Shown: piece after piece, positions 1 to 8,349 of the stretch | Layout: each line of letters begins with the position of its first letter | How positions within the stretch are numbered: position 1 is the stretch's first letter | NCBI GenBank assembly: GCA_002869605.1 | Contig: PKUI01000187.1 | Span: 1-24,872 of the forward strand | Length of the DNA stretch: 24,872 nucleotides | From: Desulfuromonas sp. | GTDB lineage: Bacteria; Desulfobacterota; Desulfuromonadia; Desulfuromonadales; SZUA-401 | Direction of reading: 5' to 3' | The notes under the pieces: model-generated | What the model saw: only the letters and a program-made list of their open reading frames with translations | What the model was told of the DNA's origin: nothing | Database searches by the model: none | Translations under genes and position numbers: made by a program

Positions 1-1
1 C

Positions 2-544
2 GGCATTGATGACCTGAGGGTATTTACCGCACGCAGCGCCAGGGTTATTCCGATTTACGGCTCCGCGGCAACGCTGGCCACGATCCGACAGGGGTTTTCC
101 TACATCTTCACGGATGCCCCCGAGCCGGGCTTCGTTCCCCGCCTCGAGACGCTGGAAGCCCACGACCGGTTCGAGCTCTTCGGGCGCCCGGTCGAAGCGA
201 TCCCCCTGGAACACGGGAAGTTCCCTTGCCAGGGCTATCGCATCGGGCCGCTGGCTTACCTGACGGACTGTAACGGGATTTCCGAGGAATCCCGAGCCAA
301 GCTGCATGGCCTTGAACTGCTGGTCCTCGATGGACTGCGCCTGAAACCGCATGCAACGCACTTTAACATTGCACAGGCGGTGGCCGCTGCGCAGCAGATC
401 GGTGCCAAACGCACACTGCTGACCCATCTCAGTCACGAGATCGACCACGAGCGGCACAACCGAGAGCTTCCGCCAGGCATTGAACTGGCCTACGACGGGC
501 AAAGGGTACGGCTTCCTTACGCCGACCAGAGAGCCCCGACCTAA
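2..544 (+). CDS. MBL-fold metal-dependent phosphodiesterase, 3' part (PhnP-like)
   Basis: The reading frame is open from the window edge to a TAA at 542-544, leaving about 180 C-terminal residues. The start and the HxHxDH metal site lie upstream of the window. The visible part opens with GIDDLR, which in PhnP-type and related MBL-fold hydrolases directly follows the metal site. It then has YLTDCNG, whose Asp is the usual bridging metal ligand, and LLTHLSHEIDH, which holds the final His ligands. The family uses two metal ions to hydrolyse phosphodiesters, including cyclic phosphates; the substrate here cannot be told. The next gene starts 17 bp downstream on the same strand, so the two may share a transcript. 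Family assignment is firm, and the PhnP-like label is by resemblance. Confidence 0.85.
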   Translation, partial: GIDDLRVFTARSARVIPIYGSAATLATIRQGFSYIFTDAPEPGFVPRLETLEAHDRFELFGRPVEAIPLEHGKFPCQGYRIGPLAYLTDCNGISEESRAKLHGLELLVLDGLRLKPHATHFNIAQAVAAAQQIGAKRTLLTHLSHEIDHERHNRELPPGIELAYDGQRVRLPYADQRAPT

Positions 545-561
545 TCGGAGAAACAGCGCAC

Positions 562-2394
562 ATGCACCAGGAAATATCTCTACACGGCCACATCGATGAC
601 ACCATCGAGTTCATGGCCACAGCTGCGGCAAAAGATGCCTTCCAGCGCTGTTTTTACGAGTCGGACGGGAGCACCCTGCGCTTTTTCTCCCCCGGCAACG
701 AGCTGGTCCTGACCGCAGAGGGTGTAACCCACCGCGGGAACGGCGGCTCCTGTTGCGAGTACATGTTCGGCGTCGAACAGCCGTTGGCCGACCTCGCCAA
801 GAGCGACGTCACCAACCGCCTGGTCATGTATGGAACCTCCTTCCAGGAAACTGGCGCGCTGCAGTTCAGCGACCGCACGGAAGGCTTTCACCGCTATGAA
901 CGTATCTTCTTCGAAGGGCATGCGGTCTGCAACTACTTCTTTTTTGTCACCGGCTCTTTCCCCGGGAGTCTCAGAGAGCAGCAGGAAGGGATTTTACGCC
1001 AACTCGGCAAGGTGCTGAAGCGCTCGCCGGCAGCCGGCCTCGGCAACGACCTGGCGTTCAGCGATGAAATCTTCAGTCTCCTCGGCCACAAGACCTCCCT
1101 CTACCTGATCCGCCTGATCCACAAGAAGCATCGCCAATATCTCGACTCGTTCAGCAGGCTCTACGAGGAATACAAATCGATCCCCGACCAGGAGTTCGAG
1201 AAGCTCCAACAGCTCGCCGACGAACTCGATATCGACCGCTACCAGCAGGAGCGTATCCGGATCGACGTCATGTACCGCCATCCTGACAATCGCCGCATCG
1301 TTGACGAGTACAAGAACATCCTTATCGATTGCCACGTCAAGGGGAGCATTGATCGCCAGGAGAACGCACGCCTCACACGCCTGAAGACCCTCTCGGTACG
1401 CAACAAGATCCCTGCCGCGCTCTTTTACACCCTCGACGACATGCTCAAACCGGACAAGCTGATCGAGCAGTCGGAGAACGGCTACCTCGCCGAGGCACGT
1501 CAGATCCTCGACGGGATCTTCCTGCACGAGTACCAGGTCGAAACCGAACTCAATGCCGAGGACATCATCAAACTGCTCGAAGGTAAGCGGCTCGCCACCG
1601 AGAACCGCGACCACGCCTTTGAACAACTTCTGCTCGAGACCGGCAAGATCTGTGACGAAAAAATACGCGACGGCGGCGACATCCGCCTACTCGAGAATTT
1701 TTCGCAGATCATTACCTACTTCGACCGCTACGACAACGTCACCGCGCACCTGAGCGAGCTTGCCTTCATGGAGAACATCGTGCTGGGCGAGGAAGCGATT
1801 CGTAGCCTGCTCGGCAACCGTAAGGAGTTTGACCAGCTCTCCGACAAACTGTTTAACCTCCTGTTCCTCAAGGGGATCATGCAGAACCCCTACCTAGGCC
1901 GCTTCGGAGGCAAGAAGATCCAGTTTCTGTCACAGGGACTGCTCGACATTGAGAAGGGGAGCCAGACCGTTCAGGCCGTGGCCCAGGGGATCAAGAGCAT
2001 CAGCGAGGAGGAGCGCCTCTACCGCATCCTGATCAAACACATCAAGGAGCACATCCGTAGCTACTACTCGCGCTACAACACCAAGGCCGAGCAGGATGAG
2101 CTGCGCACCGAGATTTCGGTGACCCTGATGGAAAAAGGGGTCATCACATCGGAACTGCCGGCCAACCTGTTCCGCGATGCCATCCTGAACATCAAGAAGG
2201 AGGCCATGTACCTCCACTCGCTGCTACCGCGCATCATTGCCGAGAACAACGCGGCCCTGCGCGAAGACTTCCTCAACAACAGCGGCCTCGACCGCTTCTA
2301 CCTCGAGGAGCTCGAGCGGGAATACTTCGAGAACAACGACCTCTCCCTCGAGGAGCTCTACAACATTCGCAAAGGCCTGTCCGACGACGAGTGA
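562..2394 (+). CDS. TIGR04442-like conserved protein of unknown function
   Basis: A 610-aa soluble protein with no signal peptide or membrane segment. The ATG at 562 is preceded by GGAG at 547-550. The first 130 residues look like a mixed alpha/beta domain rich in aromatic and Gly residues (HGHID near the start, GNGGSCCEYMFG, ERIFFEGHAVCNYFFF). Most of the rest is charged and predicted to be helical, with many Leu/Glu/Arg stretches. The N-terminal pattern resembles, from memory, the uncharacterised TIGR04442 family of Geobacter and Desulfuromonas; no function is known for it. It lies 24 bp upstream of an elongation factor G gene on the same strand, which suggests co-transcription and perhaps a link to translation, but this is inference. 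Confidence 0.75.
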   Translation: MHQEISLHGHIDDTIEFMATAAAKDAFQRCFYESDGSTLRFFSPGNELVLTAEGVTHRGNGGSCCEYMFGVEQPLADLAKSDVTNRLVMYGTSFQETGALQFSDRTEGFHRYERIFFEGHAVCNYFFFVTGSFPGSLREQQEGILRQLGKVLKRSPAAGLGNDLAFSDEIFSLLGHKTSLYLIRLIHKKHRQYLDSFSRLYEEYKSIPDQEFEKLQQLADELDIDRYQQERIRIDVMYRHPDNRRIVDEYKNILIDCHVKGSIDRQENARLTRLKTLSVRNKIPAALFYTLDDMLKPDKLIEQSENGYLAEARQILDGIFLHEYQVETELNAEDIIKLLEGKRLATENRDHAFEQLLLETGKICDEKIRDGGDIRLLENFSQIITYFDRYDNVTAHLSELAFMENIVLGEEAIRSLLGNRKEFDQLSDKLFNLLFLKGIMQNPYLGRFGGKKIQFLSQGLLDIEKGSQTVQAVAQGIKSISEEERLYRILIKHIKEHIRSYYSRYNTKAEQDELRTEISVTLMEKGVITSELPANLFRDAILNIKKEAMYLHSLLPRIIAENNAALREDFLNNSGLDRFYLEELEREYFENNDLSLEELYNIRKGLSDDE

Positions 2395-2418
2395 CCACCC
2401 CGCAGCGAGGTTGCCCCT

Positions 2419-4485
2419 ATGTCCGCCACCCCACCCGACAACCTGCGCAACATCGGCATCATCTCCCATATCGACGCGGGCAAGACCACCGTGTCCGAAC
2501 GCATCCTGTTTTTCAGCGGCGAGATCCACCGTATGGGCGAGGTCCATGACGGCACCGCCACCATGGACTGGATGGATCAGGAACAGGAACGTGGCATTAC
2601 CATCACCGCGACCAGCACCACCTGCCACTGGAAAGAGTGGCAACTCAACCTGATCGACACCCCGGGCCATATCGACTTCACCATCGAGGTCGAACGCTCG
2701 CTACGTGCGCTCGACGGCGCCGTCGCGATCTTCAGCGCCGTGGAGGGGGTTCAGCCACAAAGCGAGTCGGTCTGGCGCCAGGCAGAACGCTACCATGTCC
2801 CGCGCATCTGCCTGATCAACAAGCTCGACCGCATCGGCGCCGACCATCGCCGGGTGCTTGAACAGATGCGTGACCGCCTGCAGGCACCGACCGTCCTCCT
2901 GCAGCTGCCGATCGGGTTCGAAAGTGAGTTTTGCGGCGTCATCGACCTGATCGAGGAAGCGGCGCTCTATTTTATCGAGGATGACCAGGGACTCAGCATC
3001 AAACGCGATGAGATCCCTGCGGCACTCGCAGATGAAGCGCATGCGGCGCGCGAAGAGCTGCTCGAAGCCGCAGCAGATTTCGACGATGCGCTCCTCGACG
3101 ACCTCCTCGAAGGACGTCCCCTCGAGCCGCAAAACCTGCGCCGGGCGCTGCGTCAGGGCACCCTCGAAAACCGCATCTTCCCGGTGCTGCTAGGATCGGC
3201 GCTCCGCAACAAGGGGATGGAGCCACTCCTCGACGCTATCGGCGAGTTCCTCCCCTCCCCCCGCGACACGCCTCCAATTGCAGCCCACAACCCTCTCGCC
3301 CCTGACGACAACCAGCAACTGAGCTGTCGAGACGACGGCCCCCTTTGTGCCCTTGCCTTCAAAGTCATTTCGGACGAAGGCCGCAAATTAACCTATCTAC
3401 GTCTCTATTCCGGTATCCTCCGTGCTGGCGCACCGATTCACAACCATCGCACCGGTCAAAGCGAAAAACTGGCGCGCCTGTTCCGCATGCACGCACACCG
3501 GCGAGAGCGGATCGACCAGGCTCACGCCGGTGACATCGTCGCTGCGGCAGGACTGCGCGACGCTCTGACCGGTGACACCTTTTCGCACCCGGAACAACCG
3601 TTACAGCTTGCCGGACTCAGCATTCCCGAACCAGTCGTCTCTCTGGCTGTCGAACCGCGCGGCGTGAGTGATCGCGACAAACTGATGCCCGCGCTGGATA
3701 AACTGCAATGGGAAGACCCGACCTTTAAAGTCCACGAAGACCCGGAGACCGGCCAGACCATCCTCACCGGCATGGGAGAGCTGCATCTCGAAGTGATGCT
3801 GGAACGCCTGCACCGGGACTTTAACCTAGAAGTCAACAGCGGACGCCCCCAGGTCGTCTACCGAGAGACCCTGACCCACGCGTCGTCACATCACGAACGA
3901 TTCGATCGTGAAATCGACGGGAAACTGCAAAGCGCCGAACTGCACCTGCTGCTGCAGCCAGGCAAGCGTGGCGCCGGCATCCAGCTGGAGATTGCACAAA
4001 ATGAAGAGACGCCTCTTGCGGAGGAACTCCTGCAAACCCTGGAAGAGAGTCTACTTCAGGCCTGCAACGGTGGCGTCTGTGCCGGCTACCCTCTCACCGA
4101 CCTTGTCGTTAAGATCACGGAAATAGGCTTCGACCCCACCCAGAGCAGCATCGTGGCCTTGCGTGCCGCCGCACAACGCGGTGTCGCCCTGGCGGCACAG
4201 CAGGGAGCCCCGACACTCCTTGAACCGGTGATGTCTCTGGAACTGATCGTTCCGAGCGAATATTCCGGCAAGGTCTATGGCAGTCTACAGCAGAAAAGGG
4301 GACGCGTGGAGGGGAGTGAAACTTGTGGGGAGCAGGATATTATTGCGGCTCGAGTACCACTGGTTGAGATGTTTGGCTACATGACCGAACTACGTAGCGC
4401 GACTAAGGGGCGGGGATCGTTCAGCATGGAATTCTCCCACTTCGATCAGGCTCCGCCTGAAACACTACAGCGCTTTGGACTCTAG
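2419..4485 (+). CDS. fusA: Elongation factor G, paralogous type
   Basis: A 688-aa translational GTPase. The G domain is intact: the P-loop HIDAGKTT near residue 18, the switch I region with ERGITI, the G3 motif DTPGHIDF with the GTPase His, and the G4 motif NKLD. Domain II, domain III, domain IV and a C-terminal domain V ([20 protein letters not shown]) follow in order, and the length is that of full EF-G. It is not next to the rpsL/rpsG/tuf genes that usually flank the housekeeping copy. The start of domain IV reads [14 protein letters not shown] instead of the Gly-rich GQYGHV-type loop of standard EF-G. It is therefore probably a second EF-G, as many deltaproteobacteria carry, perhaps for ribosome recycling or stress. 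The SD is weak (GCGAGG), which fits coupling to the gene before it. Confidence 0.93.
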   Translation: MSATPPDNLRNIGIISHIDAGKTTVSERILFFSGEIHRMGEVHDGTATMDWMDQEQERGITITATSTTCHWKEWQLNLIDTPGHIDFTIEVERSLRALDGAVAIFSAVEGVQPQSESVWRQAERYHVPRICLINKLDRIGADHRRVLEQMRDRLQAPTVLLQLPIGFESEFCGVIDLIEEAALYFIEDDQGLSIKRDEIPAALADEAHAAREELLEAAADFDDALLDDLLEGRPLEPQNLRRALRQGTLENRIFPVLLGSALRNKGMEPLLDAIGEFLPSPRDTPPIAAHNPLAPDDNQQLSCRDDGPLCALAFKVISDEGRKLTYLRLYSGILRAGAPIHNHRTGQSEKLARLFRMHAHRRERIDQAHAGDIVAAAGLRDALTGDTFSHPEQPLQLAGLSIPEPVVSLAVEPRGVSDRDKLMPALDKLQWEDPTFKVHEDPETGQTILTGMGELHLEVMLERLHRDFNLEVNSGRPQVVYRETLTHASSHHERFDREIDGKLQSAELHLLLQPGKRGAGIQLEIAQNEETPLAEELLQTLEESLLQACNGGVCAGYPLTDLVVKITEIGFDPTQSSIVALRAAAQRGVALAAQQGAPTLLEPVMSLELIVPSEYSGKVYGSLQQKRGRVEGSETCGEQDIIAARVPLVEMFGYMTELRSATKGRGSFSMEFSHFDQAPPETLQRFGL

Positions 4486-5276
4486 CTGGCGGCGCGCTGC
4501 GCATGCCGTTGAGGGTCACGACTGCGGAAACGTCGATTATGGTCTGCCAATTGCGCCACCAGGCGGTCCATCTGCTCAGCCGTGAGGATCTTCTGTTCAA
4601 CGAAATAATCCCCGAGACGCTGTTGCCTGCAGCGCTGAAAATAGAGCAGGGTCTGAACCTGAAACGGGGTCAACAGGTCCATGTCGACCGCCCGGGCCCC
4701 AAAACGCCCTACCTGCGCACCGAGAAGTACACTCTGAACCTGCTCAGAACTCAACCACCCCCAACGTCGTGCAATACTACCAACACTCGGTCGCTGCTTG
4801 CGTTGCCAGAGTAATGCCTCCATCAAATCCCGGTAGCCAACCGCACCACGGTAATAGAGGTACAAGCCAATCTCCATCGGGCGCGCCGGAACTCCACCAC
4901 GATAATAGCCCGAGCGATCTTCACTGGAACGAGACTTGGGCGGTTCAGTTTTTTCCTCAGCTGCAGCGTTTGACGACTGCCGGCCCTGCGGACGCGTATG
5001 GGGTTGGGTTGGTGCGATCAGGCGGGTATCGAGGAAGCCGGTAACGATCTCAAAAGCCTCTGCCAACTGATGAAACATCTGGGCGTGCTGCTCGCGAAGG
5101 CTCTCGTCTTCGCCATTAACCAGATCAGGGTGAACCTCTTTGGCCCGCTGCCGGTAGGCCGAACGGGCCCCACTGGTCTGCAGGTAATCAAGAAATTCGT
5201 ACGACAGATGAATGTCGGGTCCGAAAAGAACCCGGCAAGCGTCGAACACCTCACTGGCCTTAAACACCACCGACAC
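4482..5276 (-). CDS. J-domain co-chaperone with C-terminal GspE-N-like repeats
   Basis: The reading frame extends upstream to an ATG at 5399, but the better start is the GTG at 5274-5276. A GGAG lies six bases before it (forward 5283-5286), and the conserved part begins there. This gives 264 aa. Residues 5-80 form a J-domain with the HPD motif at 49-51, the tripeptide that stimulates DnaK ATPase. A low-complexity linker (about 90-130) follows. Residues 133-245 hold about three repeats of the pattern Gly-x(8)-Leu-x-x-Gln followed by Leu-Leu-x-x-Gln, for example WLSSEQV, LLTPFQV and ILTAEQM. These resemble the helical N-terminal domain of GspE/PilB ATPases. A role in delivering DnaK to a specific client is inferred. 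The gene converges on the EF-G gene, and their stops overlap by 4 bp. Confidence 0.8.
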   Translation of the reverse strand: MSVVFKASEVFDACRVLFGPDIHLSYEFLDYLQTSGARSAYRQRAKEVHPDLVNGEDESLREQHAQMFHQLAEAFEIVTGFLDTRLIAPTQPHTRPQGRQSSNAAAEEKTEPPKSRSSEDRSGYYRGGVPARPMEIGLYLYYRGAVGYRDLMEALLWQRKQRPSVGSIARRWGWLSSEQVQSVLLGAQVGRFGARAVDMDLLTPFQVQTLLYFQRCRQQRLGDYFVEQKILTAEQMDRLVAQLADHNRRFRSRDPQRHAQRAAS

Positions 5277-5524
5277 AATAGACTCCTGAACTGAAGACTT
5301 GAAACAATTAAATTCTAACTGAATTTGTTTTCCTGGGGAAGGGCCAGAAATCCAGATGAGAGATTTTTTGCCCGCCCAACGGCCCGTGGGCAGCTTCATG
5401 CGAACCTGATCACAACCGTAGCTTCTCCGATTATTCTGCTATTACGGCGACTTGACTCTCCCATGGCATTTATACGAAGATAAAAAAGGTGTAAAGGAAA
5501 ACCATACTAACCGGAGACCACAAG

Positions 5525-5776
5525 ATGAACCTCGGCAATCTACTGGAAAATGCTCTCGAATTCTATCACGACTATCCGTTGATCGTAATCGGCCTCGGAG
5601 TTCTGACCCTGATCTGGGCCTACCTCCGCCCGAAGCAACTGCTCAAAGGGGGGCTTTTCTTGTGCTTTGTCATCGCCATGCTCTATGTCCTGTCGCTTAT
5701 AGGCAAGGGAACCGGTTCGTCGCTCTCGGTCAAAGAGAAGATGATGCACAAAACCGAGAGAGCTCTCGCCGACTAG
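5525..5776 (+). CDS. Small membrane protein, unknown function
   Basis: An 83-aa protein that I do not recognise. The ATG is preceded by a good ribosome binding site (GGAG, 5513-5516, eight bases before the start). Two hydrophobic segments, about residues 18-35 and 42-60, are separated by a short basic loop (RPKQLLK), which suggests a two-pass inner-membrane hairpin. The C-terminal tail is charged and ends in KTERALAD. The next gene, a YjdF-like membrane protein, starts 34 bp after the stop, and one terminator serves both, so they probably form a two-gene operon. It is supported as a real gene by the SD, the consistent topology and the position, not by homology. Confidence 0.65.
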   Translation: MNLGNLLENALEFYHDYPLIVIGLGVLTLIWAYLRPKQLLKGGLFLCFVIAMLYVLSLIGKGTGSSLSVKEKMMHKTERALAD

Positions 5777-5810
5777 TCCTTGACTGATGACCCGTCCACT
5801 GGAGACGTCA

Positions 5811-6425
5811 ATGCCCCGCACCCGCGAAAACCTGACGCTGCTTTCAGCCGTGACCTTTGCCCTGCTGATATCGGGCCTGGCCCCTTACGACCGACTCACC
5901 TGGGTACTTGAAATCGCACCGGTCATCCTCATCGCACCGATACTGGTCATAAACTACCGCCGCTTTCCGCTGACCCGCCTGCTCTACTGGTTGATTGCCA
6001 TCCATGCCCTGATCCTGATCGTGGGTGGACACTACACCTATGCGCGGGTCCCTCTCGGTCACTGGATGCAGGAAACCTTCGGCTTTGCCCGCAACCATTA
6101 CGATCGCATCGGCCACCTCGCCCAGGGCTTCATTCCCGCCATCGCAGCCCGCGAGATCCTGCTGCGCGGCTCCCCCCTGCAACGTGGAAAGTGGCTGTTC
6201 TTTATCGTCACCAGCATTTGCCTGGCGATCAGCGCCTGCTACGAATTTATCGAGTGGTGGTCGGCACTGCTCAGCGCAGAAGCGGCCCAGGCCTTTCTCG
6301 GCACCCAGGGGGATCACTGGGATACCCAGTGGGACATGTTCCTGGCCTTCAACGGTGCCATGCTCGCCCAGCTACTGCTCTACAAGCTGCACGATCGGCA
6401 ACTCGCACAACTCAACCTTCGATAA
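5811..6425 (+). CDS. yjdF: DUF2238 / YjdF-like inner membrane protein
   Basis: A 204-aa integral membrane protein with about six transmembrane helices. The ATG at 5811 follows GGAG by six bases, whereas the in-frame ATG at 5787 has no ribosome binding site, so 5811 is chosen. The conserved features of the DUF2238/YjdF family are visible: GGHYTYA after the third helix, NHYDRIGHLAQGF, CYEFIEWW, and a late segment with GTQGDHWDTQWDM. The many His, Asp, Glu and Trp residues at the membrane surface suggest a polar or metal site, but no activity is established for the family. It is closed by an intrinsic terminator five bases after the stop. Confidence 0.88.
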   Translation: MPRTRENLTLLSAVTFALLISGLAPYDRLTWVLEIAPVILIAPILVINYRRFPLTRLLYWLIAIHALILIVGGHYTYARVPLGHWMQETFGFARNHYDRIGHLAQGFIPAIAAREILLRGSPLQRGKWLFFIVTSICLAISACYEFIEWWSALLSAEAAQAFLGTQGDHWDTQWDMFLAFNGAMLAQLLLYKLHDRQLAQLNLR

Positions 6426-6429
6426 CAGA

Positions 6430-6455
6430 AAGGCCGCCCGTTAAGGCGGCCTTTT
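6430..6455. terminator. Intrinsic terminator, probably bidirectional
   Basis: A 9-bp perfect stem (AAGGCCGCC with GGCGGCCTT) encloses a six-base loop and is followed by TTC on the + strand. Read on the - strand, the same stem is followed by TTTCTG. It lies between the convergent yjdF-like and cbiM genes and can serve both. Confidence 0.8.
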
Positions 6456-6481
6456 CGTAATGCTCTTGAGTCTGCGTAATG

Positions 6482-7453
6482 CTATTTGACGCGGCGGCGG
6501 AACAGTTGCCCCAGGCCCCAGACCATCACCAGCGTCAGCAGACTGCCAAGGATCCCAGCCAAGCCGGCACTCTTGCCCTGCTCATCATCCGGCAAAGCAT
6601 AGTCAGGCAGCACTGCGGTCGCTTCCTGGACCTTCTGCAGACCTTGATGCAACCCATGGCTGGATTCGTCCAGTTCTTCCTTGCCGGTCACCGCGGATAT
6701 CGACCATTCAAGACCATCCGGATGTTCCGAAGCGTAATACGATACTCCACCGCCAAGCATTAAAGCGGCAAGCAACAGGACAGGCAACACCTTCCCCAAC
6801 TTGAGATCACGCGGTTGAGCATCCAGGACTTCGGGGCTGATCTGCTTCAGGTAAAGAACCACCGCTGCCGTGACCAGTCCTTCGACCAGTCCGATAGCCA
6901 AGTGAATCGGCTGCATTAATAGGGCAAATGAGCTCAGGGGCAACTCGGAAACCCCGGAGAGGGTGGTCTCCAGCACGACTCCGAAGGCGCCAAACTGCAG
7001 CCCGACGACTGCAGACACCATGGCCGCCACGCCAAGACGTAGACGCGAAGGCTGGTCGCCCAGCAACGGCCGAAAGATCAGGGGGTAGGCCACAAAACAG
7101 GTGAACACTCCGAGGTTAAAGATATTGCACCCCAGTGCAAGCAGACCACCATCGGCAAAAAACAGCGCCTGAACCGTAAGAATCGAAGCCAGGGTGATAA
7201 AACCGGCACACGGCCCGAGCAGAATCGTCAACAGCAATCCCCCGCCAAGGTGCCCGGAAGAACCGGTCCCGGGAATGGTGAAGTTGATCATCTGCGCCGC
7301 AAAGACAAAGGCACCGAGCACCCCCATCAGGGGTATTTTAAGGTCGGCCAGTTCCCTGCGTAATGAGCGGGCACACCAGGCAATGGTCGCCGCACTGGCA
7401 GCCCAGAGGGTACCACCTACCGCAGGAGAAAGCAGAGCGTCAGCCATGTGCAT
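6482..7453 (-). CDS. cbiM: Nickel/cobalt ECF transporter S component, CbiM with fused PDGLE domain (NikMN type)
   Basis: A 323-aa membrane protein starting MHMADALL. The conserved second-residue His is the metal ligand supplied by the free N-terminus in CbiM/NikM proteins, which confirms this start; AAGGAG lies eight bases upstream. Further CbiM signatures are PGTGSSGHLGGG and GCNIFNLG. From about residue 240 there is a second module with the PDGLE signature (HPDGLEWS) and a final membrane helix, so the CbiN/NikN-like subunit is fused to the C-terminus. It imports Ni or Co across the inner membrane, powered by CbiQ and CbiO encoded 4 kb away on the other strand. The adjacent nikR makes nickel the likely substrate. 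No B12 riboswitch was recognised upstream. Confidence 0.92.
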   Translation of the reverse strand: MHMADALLSPAVGGTLWAASAATIAWCARSLRRELADLKIPLMGVLGAFVFAAQMINFTIPGTGSSGHLGGGLLLTILLGPCAGFITLASILTVQALFFADGGLLALGCNIFNLGVFTCFVAYPLIFRPLLGDQPSRLRLGVAAMVSAVVGLQFGAFGVVLETTLSGVSELPLSSFALLMQPIHLAIGLVEGLVTAAVVLYLKQISPEVLDAQPRDLKLGKVLPVLLLAALMLGGGVSYYASEHPDGLEWSISAVTGKEELDESSHGLHQGLQKVQEATAVLPDYALPDDEQGKSAGLAGILGSLLTLVMVWGLGQLFRRRVK

Positions 7454-7491
7454 GGATCAAACTCCTTGCCTTGTAACGTTCGTCAACAATC

Positions 7492-7498
7492 GTGCTAC
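7492..7498. promoter_or_regulatory. Candidate NikR half-site upstream of cbiM
   Basis: GTGCTAC lies 38 bases before the cbiM start. It differs by one base from GTGTTAC, the half-site I recall for deltaproteobacterial NikR. A second partial half, GTAAC, lies at 7473-7477, but in the outward-facing arrangement, so the operator geometry is uncertain. The same 7-mer is present as GTAGCAC at 7648-7654 in this gap, and also near nikR, nrdD and cbiQ. Confidence 0.4.
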
Positions 7499-7598
7499 AG
7501 CCTTCACTCCTCTAGACATCCAATAATTATGCCAACCAATACCGCACAGACCTGGCACATTTGCGTAGAGAACTGGCAGAAATCTGCCTCGCCCCCGG

Positions 7599-7624
7599 TC
7601 GTTAGCGGCAGATAACGGCAGACT
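7599..7624. repeat. Short inverted repeat in the cbiM 5' region
   Basis: CGTTA and TAACG are separated by eight bases, and further GTC/GAC pairing is possible across a bulge. The element lies in the 238-bp gap between nikR and cbiM. It could be a leader hairpin or a protein site. I see no match to the B12, NiCo or Moco riboswitch consensus. Confidence 0.3.
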
Positions 7625-7662
7625 TTCGTCACACGATATATATATTCGTAGCACTATCGGAC

Positions 7663-7688
7663 AAAAAAGCGGCCACATTCCGTGGCCA
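7663..7688 (-). terminator. Intrinsic terminator of nikR
   Basis: On the - strand, a GGCCAC stem with a five-base loop is followed by a run of six T after two bases. It lies a few bases after the nikR stop codon, so nikR and cbiM are probably separate transcripts. Confidence 0.75.
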
Positions 7689-7691
7689 GCG

Positions 7692-8111
7692 CTAGGCCAG
7701 TTCGCGACCGGTGGTCGAAGTCACCAGTTTGCCATGCTTGACCCCCTTGGTACCGATCAGTTCATCGGCCAACCGCTTGACTTCCCGCGCCTGCCCCTTG
7801 ACCACCACCACCTCAAGACAGTGGTGCGCATCGAGATGTACATGCAGGGTCGAGATGATCGCATCATGGTGGCTATGTTGATGCTCGGTGAGTTTGTCGG
7901 AAAGATCGCGGGTATGATGGTCGTAGACCAGAGTTACGGTTCCGACCGTCTCCTCGTCGCCACGCGACCACTGATCCTCGACAAGGGCATTGCGGATCAG
8001 GTCGCGAATCGCCTCTGAGCGATTTTGATACCCTTTGCGCTTGAGCAGTTCATCGAACCGCTGCAACAGGCGATCGTCTATCGAGATTCCGAAACGTGTC
8101 AGTTCTGGCAT
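7692..8111 (-). CDS. nikR: Nickel-responsive regulator NikR
   Basis: A 139-aa ribbon-helix-helix regulator. The frame continues upstream to 8222, but MPELTRF at 8111 is the family start. The DNA-binding strand TRFGISI displays Arg6, Gly8 and Ser10. That Arg-Gly-Ser triad is the one reported for Geobacter uraniireducens NikR and differs from the Arg-Thr-Thr of E. coli. The C-terminal ACT-like domain has all four square-planar nickel ligands: His79, His90, His92 and Cys98 (HxH then Cys six residues on). With nickel bound, the tetramer should repress nickel uptake, here the adjacent cbiM and probably cbiQO. The ribosome binding region is odd: ten G residues end one base before the ATG. Confidence 0.95.
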   Translation of the reverse strand: MPELTRFGISIDDRLLQRFDELLKRKGYQNRSEAIRDLIRNALVEDQWSRGDEETVGTVTLVYDHHTRDLSDKLTEHQHSHHDAIISTLHVHLDAHHCLEVVVVKGQAREVKRLADELIGTKGVKHGKLVTSTTGRELA

Positions 8112-8112
8112 A

Positions 8113-8122
8113 CCCCCCCCCC
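8113..8122 (-). repeat. G10 homopolymer in the nikR ribosome binding region
   Basis: Ten consecutive C on the + strand read as ten G on the coding strand, ending one base before the nikR ATG and preceded by ACA. The tract must serve as the Shine-Dalgarno region. Slippage would change SD strength or spacing without altering the protein. Confidence 0.9.
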
Positions 8123-8138
8123 TGTCTACAGATGAACC

Positions 8139-8167
8139 TGTGTAGCACGCCCGTTCCAACCGGTCAA
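8139..8167 (-). promoter_or_regulatory. nikR promoter
   Basis: On the - strand, TTGACC (8162-8167) and TACACA (8139-8144) are separated by 17 bp. A TG two bases before the -10 gives an extended -10. The GTGCTAC motif (forward GTAGCAC 8142-8148) overlaps the -10, consistent with autoregulation by NikR. CTAC and GTAG also form an inverted pair 12 bases apart across 8126-8145. Confidence 0.55.
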
Positions 8168-8225
8168 GATTGCTCGGCGCAACCATATACCGAAGAAAAT
8201 TATCCACAGTCTGTCCACCCATAGC

Positions 8226-8241
8226 TCACAACATATTGTGT
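8226..8241. promoter_or_regulatory. NrdR box 1 upstream of nrdD
   Basis: TCACAACATATTGTGT matches the palindromic NrdR box consensus (ACACWATATATWGTGT type) at about 14 of 16 positions. NrdR is the zinc-finger/ATP-cone repressor of ribonucleotide reductase genes. It typically binds two boxes about three helical turns apart, as found here with box 2. Confidence 0.75.
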
Positions 8242-8257
8242 CATAAAGGAAATTTCT

Positions 8258-8273
8258 CGCCTACATGTTGTGT
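8258..8273. promoter_or_regulatory. NrdR box 2 upstream of nrdD
   Basis: A degenerate NrdR box whose right half TGTTGTGT is well conserved and whose left half is weaker; I count about 11 of 16 positions. It begins exactly 32 bp after box 1, the spacing expected for tandem NrdR sites, and lies just before the nrdD -35 element. Confidence 0.65.
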
Positions 8274-8281
8274 ATTTTGAC

Positions 8282-8309
8282 TTGACACCCCAATCGGCTG
8301 TGCTACATT
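8282..8309 (+). promoter_or_regulatory. nrdD: nrdD promoter
   Basis: A perfect TTGACA (8282-8287), 16 bp, and TACATT (8304-8309), with a TG two bases before the -10 giving an extended -10. The predicted start near 8316 lies downstream of the in-frame GTG at 8311, which supports the ATG at 8350 as the true nrdD start. A GTGCTAC motif (8300-8306) overlaps the -10. Confidence 0.65.
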
Positions 8310-8349
8310 CGTGACTGATTTTTTGACATGGGTATGGGGAGGCCTGAAG

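Noticed and set aside
5277..5399. N-terminal extension of the J-domain protein
   Set aside because: A GTG with a well-placed GGAG lies at 5276 directly before the conserved part, and the extension has no family features and an AT-rich promoter-like tail.
5452..5787. 111-aa + frame overlapping the small membrane protein gene
   Set aside because: No SD, and the product is Arg/Ser/Pro-rich; the 83-aa frame has a good SD and membrane segments.
7457..7678. 73-aa - strand frame between nikR and cbiM
   Set aside because: It overlaps the nikR terminator and the cbiM control region, has no SD and shows no family features.
7454..7691. Cobalamin or NiCo riboswitch before cbiM
   Set aside because: I could not find the B12-box or the NiCo helices; only a short GTTA/TAAC hairpin is present.
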